From: Legionella sp. W10-070
Lineage (GTDB): Bacteria > Pseudomonadota > Gammaproteobacteria > Legionellales > Legionellaceae
Direction: 5' to 3'
DNA: 64,000 bases
Assembly (NCBI RefSeq): GCF_900640175.1
Contig: NZ_CAAAJC010000004.1
Coordinates: 62,001 to 126,000, forward strand
Positions 56,033 to 64,000 of the stretch are shown here, piece by piece. The notes under the pieces were generated by a model. That model ran no database searches. It was not told the origin of the DNA and saw only the letters and a program-made list of their open reading frames with translations. Within the stretch, counting starts at the first letter, position 1, and each line of letters opens with the position of its first letter. The position numbers and the translations under genes were made by a program.

Positions 56033-57319
56033 CTAGACAATTTCTGTGTAGCCCACAGCAAGCGACATCCTTTCCTCAGGGTTGTCTGATTTAAGCAGTA
56101 ACTGCAGGATATCCCGCGCGGTTTGAATTGCTCTTTGCGTGCCGCTGCCTTCAGTATTAATTGCTTTATCATCTGCAAGCCCTTCTATAATTTCCTGAGC
56201 TTTCTCCAGCTTGACAGCAATCCCCTCATTAGAATTGGCATCCAATTGGCAAAGTGAATCCAGGGCTTTTTTAATCGCCTGCATTTTGGTATTTCCCAAA
56301 CGCCAATGGATAAACCACTGCTGTCCCAGCTCTTCTAACTTTGACTCCAACGGCCTTGCAGCAAGTTTTAATTCAAAAGATTTAAAAGGTAAACCCCCTA
56401 ATAAATTCTGGGGAGCCAGCATTAATGCCCTGCATTCTTCTGGTTTGCTTTCATTACTGGCTGCTTTTTCAGAAGATGCAACCAGCAGTTTATAAATTCC
56501 TTCACCGGTATCGATTGTTAAATTCATCGCTCCCTTTACCATTAAAAGATTAAGTTCTGTAAGACGGGCAAGAAGCGCCATTATTGCATTTGAAATAGTA
56601 TTACTAAACAAGCTGACAACATGACCAATCATCTGACAGTGGGAAGAGCCAGACTGCTCAAGCCATTTTCCTCCTTTGGATAAAACAAAGGTCACTGCAT
56701 AGAGTAAGGCTAACTCTTCCAGAAAAAATCCAATACAATAACCTGTAGTTAAGTAAGGCATTACATTAATGATTTTTTTTGTCCACACCCCGGGAACTCT
56801 CTCTTCAACAGTTTGATGGTAGGCAGTGGAGGTTTGCAGCATAGCGAGAACACTCTCCAGTAAAGCACGTTGAGTAAATGTTTTTGCATATCCCTTCCTC
56901 TTTTCCAACTCGGCAATGAGCACATCCATTGTTGAAATACCTTCAAACTCAGACTTATAGAAATTATGATTTTCAGGATGCTTTAATTTATCAGCGCACA
57001 AGCCCACCAAATGAAAGCAGCTGCCACGCTCAATTGAACCCTCGCTTAATACATATTGGAGCCATTTATTTTCAGGAAGGCTCCCCGAATATTTATCTGG
57101 ATGAAAAAGCAATTGTAGCTTTTTCATTTGAGCATCTATGGCTGACTCCTGTAATCCATTTTGTGAGAGATATTGGCTGATTAGACCAATCAAAGATGCT
57201 TCAATTTTTTGCCTGTCATTGAGAGTAAGTTCCCTTTTGTTTTCGTAGCTACACTTCTCTTCATCATAGTCAGCATACTCTTTAATCAATATTGCTAATT
57301 CTTCCTTAAACTTCGTCAT
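56033..57319 (-). CDS. Orphan protein with J-domain-like HPD motif, candidate effector
   Basis: 428 residues, not recognised. A helical segment of residues 35-115 contains MKKLQLLFHPDKYSGSLPEN, with HPD at 73-75, the loop of DnaJ J domains, followed by a helix as expected. No G/F region or zinc finger follows. Residues 185-220 are hydrophobic (PYLTTGYCIGFFLEELALLY) and may enter a membrane. The rest is helical. GGGAGCTGATA precedes the ATG. A degenerate J domain in a Legionella-type orphan suggests a protein that recruits host or bacterial Hsp70, but this is inferred. Confidence 0.6.
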   Translation of the reverse strand: MTKFKEELAILIKEYADYDEEKCSYENKRELTLNDRQKIEASLIGLISQYLSQNGLQESAIDAQMKKLQLLFHPDKYSGSLPENKWLQYVLSEGSIERGSCFHLVGLCADKLKHPENHNFYKSEFEGISTMDVLIAELEKRKGYAKTFTQRALLESVLAMLQTSTAYHQTVEERVPGVWTKKIINVMPYLTTGYCIGFFLEELALLYAVTFVLSKGGKWLEQSGSSHCQMIGHVVSLFSNTISNAIMALLARLTELNLLMVKGAMNLTIDTGEGIYKLLVASSEKAASNESKPEECRALMLAPQNLLGGLPFKSFELKLAARPLESKLEELGQQWFIHWRLGNTKMQAIKKALDSLCQLDANSNEGIAVKLEKAQEIIEGLADDKAINTEGSGTQRAIQTARDILQLLLKSDNPEERMSLAVGYTEIV

Positions 57320-57515
57320 TATCAGCTCCCTGCTTTAGACTCTTTGAATGGTTGGCGATCTTGCTCGCTAAATAGATTAAAGCAAGACAGAAAAAAATCC
57401 AATAGATGGATATCTGGGCTAGGTAAGATTAATAACAGCTTTAGTCCTACTATTCTCAGCTTGATGAAAAATAATAGATAAGCGATAATTTCCTAATTAG
57501 CCAGTGCTTTTATCT

Positions 57516-58940
57516 ATGGGATCTCACCTGACCAAATCGGAAAATTATTGGCTCAAGCACCCGGCCATAAGCCTGTTTCTTTTTTCCACACTCGTCTTGC
57601 TGACGCGCATTTTTTTACGAGATCAAACCCTCTTAACGGACGAAGCCGAGCAGATGATCATGGCGCAGCATTTACTTCCTGGCTATCCAGGCCAACCTCC
57701 CCTATACACCTGGCTTCAGTATATTTTTTTTAAATTTTTCGGTGTCGGTTTGTTAAGTTTAGCATTGTTAAAATGCAGCTTGATACTAGGCTGTCTTTAT
57801 GTATTTTATTTAATTTGCAAACTTCATTGTCAAAATAACCGCTTAACCTGGTGTGCTGTCCTCTCCTGGGTGCTGATTCCTTCAATTAGTCTTGATCTTA
57901 TCAAGGATAATACCCATTCAATTTTGGCATTACTGGCAGCGTGCCTGACCTGGTATTGGTTTGTTGCACCCCATCAGTTATCAAAGTTCTTCTGGCACCT
58001 GGTTCTAGGCGCCATTATCGGCATGGGTTTCCTTACGAAGTTTAATTACCTATTGTTCTTTATTATTTTCCTAACCAGCGTTCTTTTAATAAGAGAATAC
58101 CGTAACAAATTAATCAATTCTTATCTATTTTTAACTCTGTTTATTGCGATTGGAATTGCCAGTCCTTATATTCTATGGCTTCTCGATCATCATCTTATTG
58201 GCTTATCAAGTGCCTACAAGTTAAAACCTGCCGATAGTGGGGTATGGCAAGGCCTTGTTAGTTTAATCAAAGCAAGTTTATTCTTTGCCGCTCCCGCTAT
58301 TCTTTTAACTGTCCTCTTCTTTCCTTTACCTAATCCTATTTTCAGGCCAATCAAATTAGAGAATAAACTTCTTTTATATTATCATCTGTTGAGTTTGCCT
58401 TTGCTTGCGTTCGCCATGATAGCAGCAAGCTTTTATGTGTTTGAAACACGCTGGTTAATACCGATTTTATTCTTATGCCCGGCTCTTTACTTTAGCCAGA
58501 TTAGTTATCAGGATAAATGGCAGACAAGAGCATCATTTTTTATTAAATTATGCCTTGGCATACAGTGCCTACTACTGGCCTTATTAATTTATATTAGCCA
58601 TGCTGATCGCTACAAAAGCAAACATATTCTCTTTAACCAGCTTGTGCAGTCCATTAAAAAGGAGCAAAAAAATCCAGGTTATATTGCGTCTGATTCTTAC
58701 TGGCTTTTAGGTAACCTTATGGCAACATTGTCTTTTAAAAATGCCTGGTTAGTCCATCCGCAAAATTTATCCTTGCCAGCAGATGAAACACTCCTTGTCT
58801 GGCAAACTATCCAACTCCCTTTTTGGGTAAAGCATTTCTCTCAATCGTATACAGTCGAGAAATTAAAATGGATCAAAAATGCCGATAACAGGATAGTTGC
58901 AGGATACACTTATGCCGTTCCTGTGAAGCATCAGAACTAA
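57516..58940 (+). CDS. Glycosyltransferase family 39-like membrane protein
   Basis: 474 residues from the ATG giving MGSHLTKSENYW; a GTG four codons earlier is possible. About ten hydrophobic segments follow. The GT39/PMT catalytic pattern is visible as LLTDEAEQMIMAQHLLPGYP after the first span, with the acidic pair DE as expected in ArnT-type enzymes. A DNTHSILALLAACL motif lies further on. Such proteins use a polyprenyl-phosphate sugar donor in the periplasm. The target, lipid A or protein, is unknown. It diverges from the J-domain gene. Confidence 0.78.
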   Translation: MGSHLTKSENYWLKHPAISLFLFSTLVLLTRIFLRDQTLLTDEAEQMIMAQHLLPGYPGQPPLYTWLQYIFFKFFGVGLLSLALLKCSLILGCLYVFYLICKLHCQNNRLTWCAVLSWVLIPSISLDLIKDNTHSILALLAACLTWYWFVAPHQLSKFFWHLVLGAIIGMGFLTKFNYLLFFIIFLTSVLLIREYRNKLINSYLFLTLFIAIGIASPYILWLLDHHLIGLSSAYKLKPADSGVWQGLVSLIKASLFFAAPAILLTVLFFPLPNPIFRPIKLENKLLLYYHLLSLPLLAFAMIAASFYVFETRWLIPILFLCPALYFSQISYQDKWQTRASFFIKLCLGIQCLLLALLIYISHADRYKSKHILFNQLVQSIKKEQKNPGYIASDSYWLLGNLMATLSFKNAWLVHPQNLSLPADETLLVWQTIQLPFWVKHFSQSYTVEKLKWIKNADNRIVAGYTYAVPVKHQN

Positions 58941-58960
58941 TATTTATTTTTCAATGATAA

Positions 58961-59328
58961 GGAATAAAATGTGGTCAAACCAATACGCCTTTATGGGGAG
59001 GTCAATTAAATCCAATTATTCCATATTTTATGGTGTGTCCCAAGTTGGCGGAAAGAATAAACATTAAATTTGATAATGCTAAACAAATAATAAATAGATA
59101 TTTAGATTTTTTTAAACCTGATTTTAAGTTGAAGCAGGCTCAGCCCTTGCAGGTAAGCTTGGTTTTAATTCAAAAAGAATTTTACAGCCAAGCCAAATTG
59201 TGGAGTTTGATAGGATGAAACTCCAAGGATCAGGTTTATCTACTAAAGTTCCCAGTTTCAAAAAAGGAATCGGCGTCAAGGACTTCTCCTCACCAGGCTC
59301 CTCCGTTCTTGACCCCGACTCCGCTTGA
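58961..59328 (+). pseudogene. Decayed gene with frameshift
   Basis: A frame open from 58961 reads TNTPLWGGQLNPIIPYF, then KFDNAKQIINRYLDFFKPDF up to about 59125. In a second frame from 59128 the text continues VEAGSALAGKLGFNSKRILQ, PSQIVEFDRMKLQGSG and ends at a stop at 59326-59328. The two pieces look like one protein split by a frameshift after PDF. The first part has no ATG before the conserved-looking region. The product is not recognised. A remnant of a larger gene is likely; a sequencing error is possible but would leave the missing start unexplained. Confidence 0.45.
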
Positions 59329-59329
59329 T

Positions 59330-59572
59330 TTAATTACTCACTGGAAATGAGCTCACATTTTGTTGAGCGTCAAATTTGTCAAGTCCTTCTTTTACATGTT
59401 TCTCAACAAGATTTTTTCTTCTATCAGCAAAAATTCCAGGTTTAACTGGAGCAAATATTCCATTAGTTTCATTCCTTAATCGCTGCTCTTCTAGTTCCCT
59501 CGGAGTAGGAGTAGGAGTAGGAGTAGGAGTAGGAGTAGGAGTAGGAGTAGGAGTATCTTTAAATTTCTGCAT
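59330..59572 (-). CDS. Small protein with Thr-Pro tandem repeat
   Basis: 80 residues. GAGGA stands eight bases before the ATG, so translation is plausible. After MQKFKD comes nine Thr-Pro pairs encoded by a hexanucleotide repeat, then RELEEQRLRNETNGIFAPVK and a charged helical tail. No signal peptide. Not recognised. It lies between two decayed genes on the other strand, so it may itself be a remnant. Confidence 0.5.
   Translation of the reverse strand: MQKFKDTPTPTPTPTPTPTPTPTPRELEEQRLRNETNGIFAPVKPGIFADRRKNLVEKHVKEGLDKFDAQQNVSSFPVSN
59502..59555. repeat. Hexanucleotide tandem repeat (9 units)
   Basis: Nine perfect copies of GGAGTA on the plus strand encode Thr-Pro pairs on the minus strand. 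Copy number change would alter the protein in steps of two residues without a frameshift. It is a candidate length-variable locus. Confidence 0.85.
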
Positions 59573-59623
59573 TCTTTTATTCCTCAGTGATCATAAAAAA
59601 ATCAAAAAGTATACACTAAACTC

Positions 59624-59929
59624 GCTTTAAATCAAGCGGGATTGGGAAAATTGATTTTCCAGAAGAGAACTCACCAATTTCATTTGAACAATTTAAAGAG
59701 GCTTATGAGAAGCAAGCATTATCGGGGGACGTTTCTCAGAAATATAGCTACGAATATTACAAGTTTTTTTAAGACTCCAATGAAGGATAAACTTGATAAT
59801 AATCGAATAAGTAGCATAGAAGAAGTTCAAAGGTATGCGGATGCTAATCCAGGCAGTCATACTGCCAAGGTATACTCATCTCTAATTAAAGAGAAGGAAG
59901 TAGTTAAAGAGTATTCTGTAAAATTCTAA
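59624..59929 (+). pseudogene. Frameshifted small gene at a T7 run
   Basis: One frame reads IGKIDFPEENSPISFEQFKE, AYEKQALSGDVSQKYSYEYY and KFF, then stops at once inside the run of seven Ts at 59764-59770. Loss of one T would join it to KTPMKDKLDNNRISSIEEVQ, RYADANPGSHTAKVYSSLIK and the stop at 59929. No ATG begins the first part. The joined product of about 100 residues is not recognised. It may be a remnant or a homopolymer error. Confidence 0.5.
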
Positions 59930-59982
59930 GCGTTACCTCAATGCAAGCCTGCCTGTCGATTATCGTAAGATTATAGAGGCAA

Positions 59983-60294
59983 TCAACCCTTGGACAAGCT
60001 TTGCTCAGCCCTGTTTAATCGCGTCATACGGGCCGATCTTTCTCGTTGAATAAGGTATAAATTACGGGCATAAATAAATACGCCGGTAGATTGGCCTAAA
60101 ATAAATACCGGATCTTGTTTGTAAATGGAGTAGATTAACAAAGTGACCCCACCGAGCAAACTTAAATACCAGAAAGCCACAGGAATAATGCTTTTTTTCT
60201 CTTTTTCACTTACCAGCCACTGGACTATAAAACGGGCGGAAAAAATTCCTTGCCCCAATAAACCAATAGCGAGCCAAAAATATTCATGATTCAT
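59983..60294 (-). CDS. Lipid A biosynthesis N-terminal-domain membrane protein (LAB_N)
   Basis: 103 residues from the ATG inside the end of the glycosyltransferase gene (11-base overlap). Three membrane segments carry FWLAIGLLGQGIFSARFIVQ, WLVSEKEKKSIIPVAFWYLS and LGQSTGVFIYARNLYLI, the signature of the LAB_N family found next to LpxB or GT2 genes. It probably assists transfer or flipping of a lipid-linked sugar. It is the last gene of a four-gene cluster. Confidence 0.85.
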   Translation of the reverse strand: MNHEYFWLAIGLLGQGIFSARFIVQWLVSEKEKKSIIPVAFWYLSLLGGVTLLIYSIYKQDPVFILGQSTGVFIYARNLYLIQRERSARMTRLNRAEQSLSKG

Positions 60295-61015
60295 AACTGG
60301 AGACCTCCGGTGCACAAGGGCGTCTTAATAACCAACGCACACCAATTAAATCATATATGCCAACAAATAGTCGATTCATGACACCATACTTGGAAACTCC
60401 ATGCTTCCTTGGCCGATGGTTTACGGGAACGATAGCAAGCTTATACCCGGCCCGCTTAAATAAAGCAGGTAAAAATCGATGCAAATGATTAAAATGCGGT
60501 AAAGCCAGGAATGCTTCCCGAGGGAACAATTTTAAACTGCAGCCCGTGTCAGGGCATTGGTCATCAAGCAGTCGTTGGCGAATGCCATTGCCAATACGCG
60601 AAGAAAGTATCCGCAAAGCATTGTCATCTCTTTTCTTACGAATCCCCAATACTACAGTTTGTGAATCATGCCTCTGTTGAAAAAGACGCGGAATGTCATT
60701 GGGGTCATTCTGACCATCCCCATCCATAGTCACCAGCATAGAATATTGTGCAACCCGCGCGCCACTTACCAGTCCTGCACTTTGACCATAATTTTTTTTA
60801 TGACAAACTACCCGTAGATTACCATAAGTCTCTGCTAATAATTTCAAGCGCTCCCTGGTACCGTCTGAGCTTCCATCATCAACAAAAATAACTTCGTAAA
60901 TAAAGTTTTCTGCAGGAAGAGCAGCAACAATTTCCTTATACAGGCTCTCAACATTTTCGACTTCATTAAAAACAGGAATAATGATTGACACATCCAACTG
61001 ATTTTTTAACGACAT
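60284..61015 (-). CDS. Family 2 glycosyltransferase (ArnC/dolichol-phosphate sugar synthase-like)
   Basis: 243 residues. SIIIPVFNEVENVESLYKEI, EVIFVDDGSSDGTRERLKLL and TMDGDGQNDPNDIPRLFQQ are the GT-A nucleotide and metal motifs, and NHRPRKHGVSKYGVMNRLFV matches polyprenyl-phosphate sugar synthases. There are no transmembrane spans in the main part. It probably makes an undecaprenyl-phosphate sugar for the GT39 enzyme encoded upstream. It overlaps the LAB_N start. Confidence 0.9.
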   Translation of the reverse strand: MSLKNQLDVSIIIPVFNEVENVESLYKEIVAALPAENFIYEVIFVDDGSSDGTRERLKLLAETYGNLRVVCHKKNYGQSAGLVSGARVAQYSMLVTMDGDGQNDPNDIPRLFQQRHDSQTVVLGIRKKRDDNALRILSSRIGNGIRQRLLDDQCPDTGCSLKLFPREAFLALPHFNHLHRFLPALFKRAGYKLAIVPVNHRPRKHGVSKYGVMNRLFVGIYDLIGVRWLLRRPCAPEVSSYES

Positions 61016-61044
61016 TTTAATCCTATAGAAATCAAGCTATCTTA

Positions 61045-61695
61045 TTATACTGCATGCGCCCATGCAGGTGCCAGCCAAGATTTACGACGTAAAAAACAAA
61101 GTAGAATACCAACTTCCAGCAAAGTAAGGTAACCGGCTGCCATTATATCGCTCAGGTAATGGTGGGTAAGTAACACCCTTGACAAAGCAACTGTCAACCC
61201 GGTTAATATAAAAGCATAACAATAACGCGGGAAAAGGATGCTTAATCCAAATACAACCCCCATAATGGTTGTTGTATGGCCTGAAGGGAAAGACCAGAAC
61301 GGTGCTTTTGTTTGCAAGCCATAAAAACCATAGAAATGGTTTTCAAACAACAACGCGGGTCGTGCGCGGCCAAAAATTATCTTCAAGAAGCCACATACTA
61401 TCCCCGGTATTGAAACACACATAAACAAAAACCAGGCTCTGGCTTCCCACTCCTGATTTTGGCGAATGTAACGAAAAAATAGGGCAAGCAAGAAAAAGCT
61501 CGGTATATAAATTACACCCAAACCTAATTTGGTTATCCAGCTTATCAATGGGAAACTGCTTCTTAAATCAACGCTATAAAAAAACTCAGCCAGCGGCACA
61601 TCAAGGTATAAAAAAGAAAGTATAACCAAAGTTACATAAACCAGCATAACACCAGGCTTGGTCATTAATGCCAGCAAGCGCTCAAAAGGCGACAT
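61045..61695 (-). CDS. PAP2-family phosphatase (LpxE/PgpB-like)
   Basis: 216 residues with about six membrane segments. The phosphatase motifs are KIIFGRARP, PFWSFPSGHTTTIMGVVFGL and SRVLLTHHYLSDIMAAGYL, that is C1, C2 and C3 of the PAP2 family. It probably removes a phosphate from lipid A or an isoprenoid. Its ATG directly follows the GT39 stop (TAGATG), showing tight coupling with the sugar transferase gene. Confidence 0.88.
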   Translation of the reverse strand: MSPFERLLALMTKPGVMLVYVTLVILSFLYLDVPLAEFFYSVDLRSSFPLISWITKLGLGVIYIPSFFLLALFFRYIRQNQEWEARAWFLFMCVSIPGIVCGFLKIIFGRARPALLFENHFYGFYGLQTKAPFWSFPSGHTTTIMGVVFGLSILFPRYCYAFILTGLTVALSRVLLTHHYLSDIMAAGYLTLLEVGILLCFLRRKSWLAPAWAHAV

Positions 61696-63318
61696 CTATA
61701 ATCTCCTGTTTTGTTCAACTAAAAAAAGCTCCACCCAGCGTCCTTTGGTATAGTTATATCCTTTTGCCCGAGCTTTAACGGAAAAATCAAGCCCATCCCT
61801 TGCCCATTCATTTATAATGGAAGACTCTATCAGGGCTAAACGGGTTGCATCCGTTTTAATTGTCTGTTCAGCGGTAGAACTATCGCTAAACTCAACAATT
61901 CTGGTATTGAGATTAAACACAAGGCTTGGCTCTGAAAATCCAACAGCCATTAACGGCTTATCTTCTGAAATTTGGTGTTGATCAATCAATCGGGCAATTG
62001 TATCAGATAGCCATATCGGTTTAATACCCGGCAACAGAACCGCAAAAATTAAAGGATAGGCAACCAGCGCTGTCATTATTACAGCAATACTCGCACGATA
62101 ATAATTAGCATGCCAGGAAAAATAGACAGAAACGACCGTCATAACCGTTAAACTGACTAAAAGCACCAGACTGACCAGAGGAGTCTCCTGGGTAACCAGA
62201 TAAGGAATCACCACCAGGCTAATTGCTAATCCGATTGATAGAACTCCCCACATCAACTGTAAAAAACGCAGCCACTTACCCGGTAAAACTGCTTTATCAG
62301 CCTTCTCTATAGCCAAAGCACAAAGTAAGGCAATCGCCGGAAAAACGGGCAACACATACTGGGGTAATTTGGTTGGCATTATTTCAAAGAAAAACCAGGT
62401 AGGAAGCAGCCAGGCTAATAGAAATTTAACGCTCTGAGTATGGCGATTATAAAAAGCATATACGCCCCCCTGCCATAAAAATAATGAAGCAGGCCAAAAC
62501 GTTAAGGGTAAAATAGCAAGGTGGAAGAATGGTGGTTTGCCATGGGACTCATGGCCGCCTTGTAGTTTTGGCAACAGATCCTTATGGAGCATTTGCATTA
62601 GGTAATTGCTATTTTCCGCAGCATTAACCATAAACAGCCAGCCTAAGGTAATGACGATGAAGAATAAAAGCCCCTGATAGATGCGAAGCCCCCGAAGCCA
62701 TTTTACTTGTTTTTCAATACAGCAAAGACTTACTACAGTTAACACGCCAACCAAGGGAGTCACCCCTTTTAACACCATGCCGTAAGCCATTGCCAACCAG
62801 AAGCACACAGCCCATCCCCAATGCACTGGCTCATTGTTAATACCTTTTTTATAACAGAACCATAAAGCACCCTGCATTAATAAGACCGATGATAGAAGTG
62901 AGGCATCTATCACCGCCATGTGCGCTTCAACCAGCAACAACAATGCGGTAGCAAACAACCCCGATGCCAACAAAGCAGACCGTTGGGTTATAAAACATCG
63001 AGAAAAGAAATAAAGCAGCAGCACAGAAAACAACGCACCCAATACCGAAGGAATGCGATAAGGCCAAATATTATTTGCATCCGGATTACTCAATAAACCC
63101 ACACTTGCCGCTTGCAACCAATTAATGCCTGGCGGCTTCTGAAAGCGGGTTTTATCCTGAAAACGGATTTGAAAATACTCGCCAGTCTGCAACATTTGAC
63201 GGGTGGCCTGGGCAAAATGCGCTTCATCCCTGTCTATTACCGGCAAATTTGCAATCCCTGGAACAAAAAATAATAAGGAAAGAATGCCTAAAATTAGATA
63301 ATGTGGTAATTTATACAA
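61696..63318 (-). CDS. ArnT-like GT39 glycosyltransferase
   Basis: 540 residues with a series of about 12 membrane segments. The N-terminal periplasmic loop has LPVIDRDEAHFAQATRQMLQ, which includes the conserved DE pair of ArnT, and FQDKTRFQKPPGINWLQAAS, which matches the lipid-carrier site. A C-terminal soluble domain follows residue 420. It probably adds a sugar to lipid A phosphate from a polyprenyl donor, with the PAP2 and GT2 genes downstream supplying the donor and preparing the acceptor. It is the first gene of the cluster. Confidence 0.88.
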   Translation of the reverse strand: MYKLPHYLILGILSLLFFVPGIANLPVIDRDEAHFAQATRQMLQTGEYFQIRFQDKTRFQKPPGINWLQAASVGLLSNPDANNIWPYRIPSVLGALFSVLLLYFFSRCFITQRSALLASGLFATALLLLVEAHMAVIDASLLSSVLLMQGALWFCYKKGINNEPVHWGWAVCFWLAMAYGMVLKGVTPLVGVLTVVSLCCIEKQVKWLRGLRIYQGLLFFIVITLGWLFMVNAAENSNYLMQMLHKDLLPKLQGGHESHGKPPFFHLAILPLTFWPASLFLWQGGVYAFYNRHTQSVKFLLAWLLPTWFFFEIMPTKLPQYVLPVFPAIALLCALAIEKADKAVLPGKWLRFLQLMWGVLSIGLAISLVVIPYLVTQETPLVSLVLLVSLTVMTVVSVYFSWHANYYRASIAVIMTALVAYPLIFAVLLPGIKPIWLSDTIARLIDQHQISEDKPLMAVGFSEPSLVFNLNTRIVEFSDSSTAEQTIKTDATRLALIESSIINEWARDGLDFSVKARAKGYNYTKGRWVELFLVEQNRRL

Positions 63319-63437
63319 CGCTATGGCCTAAAACAAATGTAAGATGATATCTAAGCTTGATTGGAAATTCCACCCTTAATCACCCTGCGACAGGAATAAT
63401 GATCGGATTTAAGAAAAAGATTAGAAAACGAGTTTTA

Positions 63438-63460
63438 AAGCTACCTATTCAGCAGTGAAC
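63438..63460. repeat. Left copy of a 23-bp direct repeat flanking a MITE
   Basis: AAGCTACCTATTCAGCAGTG plus AAC. The other copy at 63660-63682 differs at three positions. They bracket the element 63496-63662 closely on the right and 36 bases off on the left. Confidence 0.6.
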
Positions 63461-63495
63461 GAGTCCTGCAGGCTTAAAGAGAAATTACGTGGTTT

Positions 63496-63662
63496 CTAGG
63501 TTCTGTGAACCAATTTTTTCGCAAAGCGAAAATGTGGATAATTGAGTACCATGGTGTCTTTGAATGAGGCGAATAGCTGGCTCTATTTAACGAATTCAAA
63601 GACACCATGGTGCCAATTAGCCGCATTTGCAGCTGTGAAAATTTTTGTTCACGGAACCTAAG
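63496..63662. mobile_element. MITE-like element with nested perfect palindrome
   Basis: Ends CTAGGTTCTGTGAAC and GTTCACGGAACCTAAG are inverted and extend into an A/T-rich stretch. Inside lies a perfect 18-base inverted pair, ACCATGGTGTCTTTGAAT (63548-63565) with ATTCAAAGACACCATGGT (63594-63611), around 28 bases. No gene. The ends match the family seen at 29625 and 50072. With the flanking direct repeats it fills most of the 440-base gap before the ArnT-like gene. Confidence 0.6.
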
Positions 63663-63682
63663 CTGTCTATTCGGCAGTGAAC
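63660..63682. repeat. Right copy of the 23-bp direct repeat
   Basis: AAGCTGTCTATTCGGCAGTG plus AAC, with three mismatches to the copy at 63438-63460. It overlaps the last bases of the MITE-like element. Confidence 0.6.
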
Positions 63683-63716
63683 CCTGTAGGGCGTGTTTAC
63701 AATTCATTCCCACAAC

Positions 63717-63748
63717 CTACGTGCCGCGACTTGTTCGCGGCATCCAGG
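63717..63748. repeat. REP-like palindrome
   Basis: CTACGTGCCGCGACTTGTTC followed by GCGGCATCCAGG. GCCGCGA and TCGCGGC form a hairpin with a 5-base loop. It resembles the repeat arms at 15348 and 15512-15541. It ends ten bases before the nuclease stop. Confidence 0.6.
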
Positions 63749-63757
63749 CGATCTAAA

Positions 63758-64000
63758 TCAACGGCAAATTTCTTCATATAGATCACGCCATTGCGGATTT
63801 AGACCCTCAATCACATTTAATTTCCACTGCCTACACCAATTTTTGAACCGCTTTTCACGATGAGCGGCCTCTACATAAGTTGCATGTACCTCATAATAGA
63901 CCAGGTTGTGTACATTGTACCTGGCTGTAAATCCTGGAATCATGTTATTTTTATGCTCCCAGACGCGCTTAATTAAATCAGACGTTGAACCCGCGTATAA
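63758..64000 (-). CDS. GIY-YIG endonuclease domain protein, C-terminal part
   Basis: The gene enters from the right edge, so its start and the GIY motif are missing. The 80 visible residues include LYAGSTSDLIKRVWEHKNN, which carries the YxG...R signature after the lost GIY, and NLVYYEVHATYVEAAHREKR with its catalytic Glu region, ending WKLNVIEGLNPQWRDLYEEI. This fits the small UPF0213/YhbQ-like GIY-YIG family. Such short proteins are common and not necessarily mobile. A reading from the internal ATG at 63943 would be a truncated shadow. Confidence 0.85.
   Translation of the reverse strand, partial: LYAGSTSDLIKRVWEHKNNMIPGFTARYNVHNLVYYEVHATYVEAAHREKRFKNWCRQWKLNVIEGLNPQWRDLYEEICR

Noticed and set aside
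59502-59555. CRISPR-like repeat
   Set aside because: The units are six bases and contiguous, without spacers.

Overview
The window looks like chromosome from a gammaproteobacterium of the order Legionellales, most likely a Legionella species. The pointers are a legionaminic-acid type nonulosonate operon with an amidotransferase module at the edge of an O-antigen export locus, a glycine-zipper lipoprotein of the rickettsial/Legionella 17 kDa type, a tandem pair of small Legionella-like outer membrane barrels, a pilMNOPQ-aroK-aroB-damX block, and several orphan proteins that resemble secreted effectors in style. The assignment is inferred from gene content and could not be checked against a database.

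Layout. 1-8820 (minus strand): end of an O-antigen locus, with wzt (cut by the window), wzm, a CBS-fused LegC-type aminotransferase, an acetyltransferase, then neuC, neuB and neuA type genes, and a hisH/hisF/wbpG amidotransferase set, nearly all coupled by overlaps. 8976-12456: a methyltransferase, manC and lipA. 12554-16913: a degenerate GGDEF protein, a double CDGSH protein, a thioredoxin/DsbD-like membrane fusion, a CBS protein and a lipoprotein. 17123-23617: alr and dnaB, a DUF2147-like protein and a large SNF2 helicase, with a rod-shaped RNA-like structure upstream of dnaB. 23891-33853: nadE, rpe, slt, two outer membrane barrels, a glutathione transferase and two orphan proteins. 33972-46458: a universal stress protein, a TPP riboswitch controlling a PnuT-like transporter, aroK-aroB-damX, pilMNOPQ, a coiled-coil orphan and PBP1a. 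46665-55949: a two-gene acyl-ligase/ACP plus oxoamine synthase operon, alanine dehydrogenase, etfBA, galU and ugd. 56033-64000: a J-domain orphan, a GT39 protein, decayed genes, an ArnT-like/PAP2/GT2/LAB_N lipid A cluster and a truncated GIY-YIG nuclease.

Functional themes. Much of the window serves the cell envelope: O-antigen sugar synthesis and export, mannose and glucuronate precursors (manC, galU, ugd), lipid A remodelling, peptidoglycan (alr, mrcA, slt, damX), type IV pili and outer membrane proteins. The less ordinary content is the FAAL-ACP/oxoamine synthase pair, the CBS-aminotransferase fusion, the structured element upstream of dnaB, and a set of short inverted-repeat elements with CTAG-bounded ends related to AGGTTCTGTGAAC or TCTGTTGACA. 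These sit at gene ends around 9.8, 15.3, 29.6, 50.1 and 63.5 kb. No tRNA, rRNA, CRISPR array or complete transposase gene was recognised.
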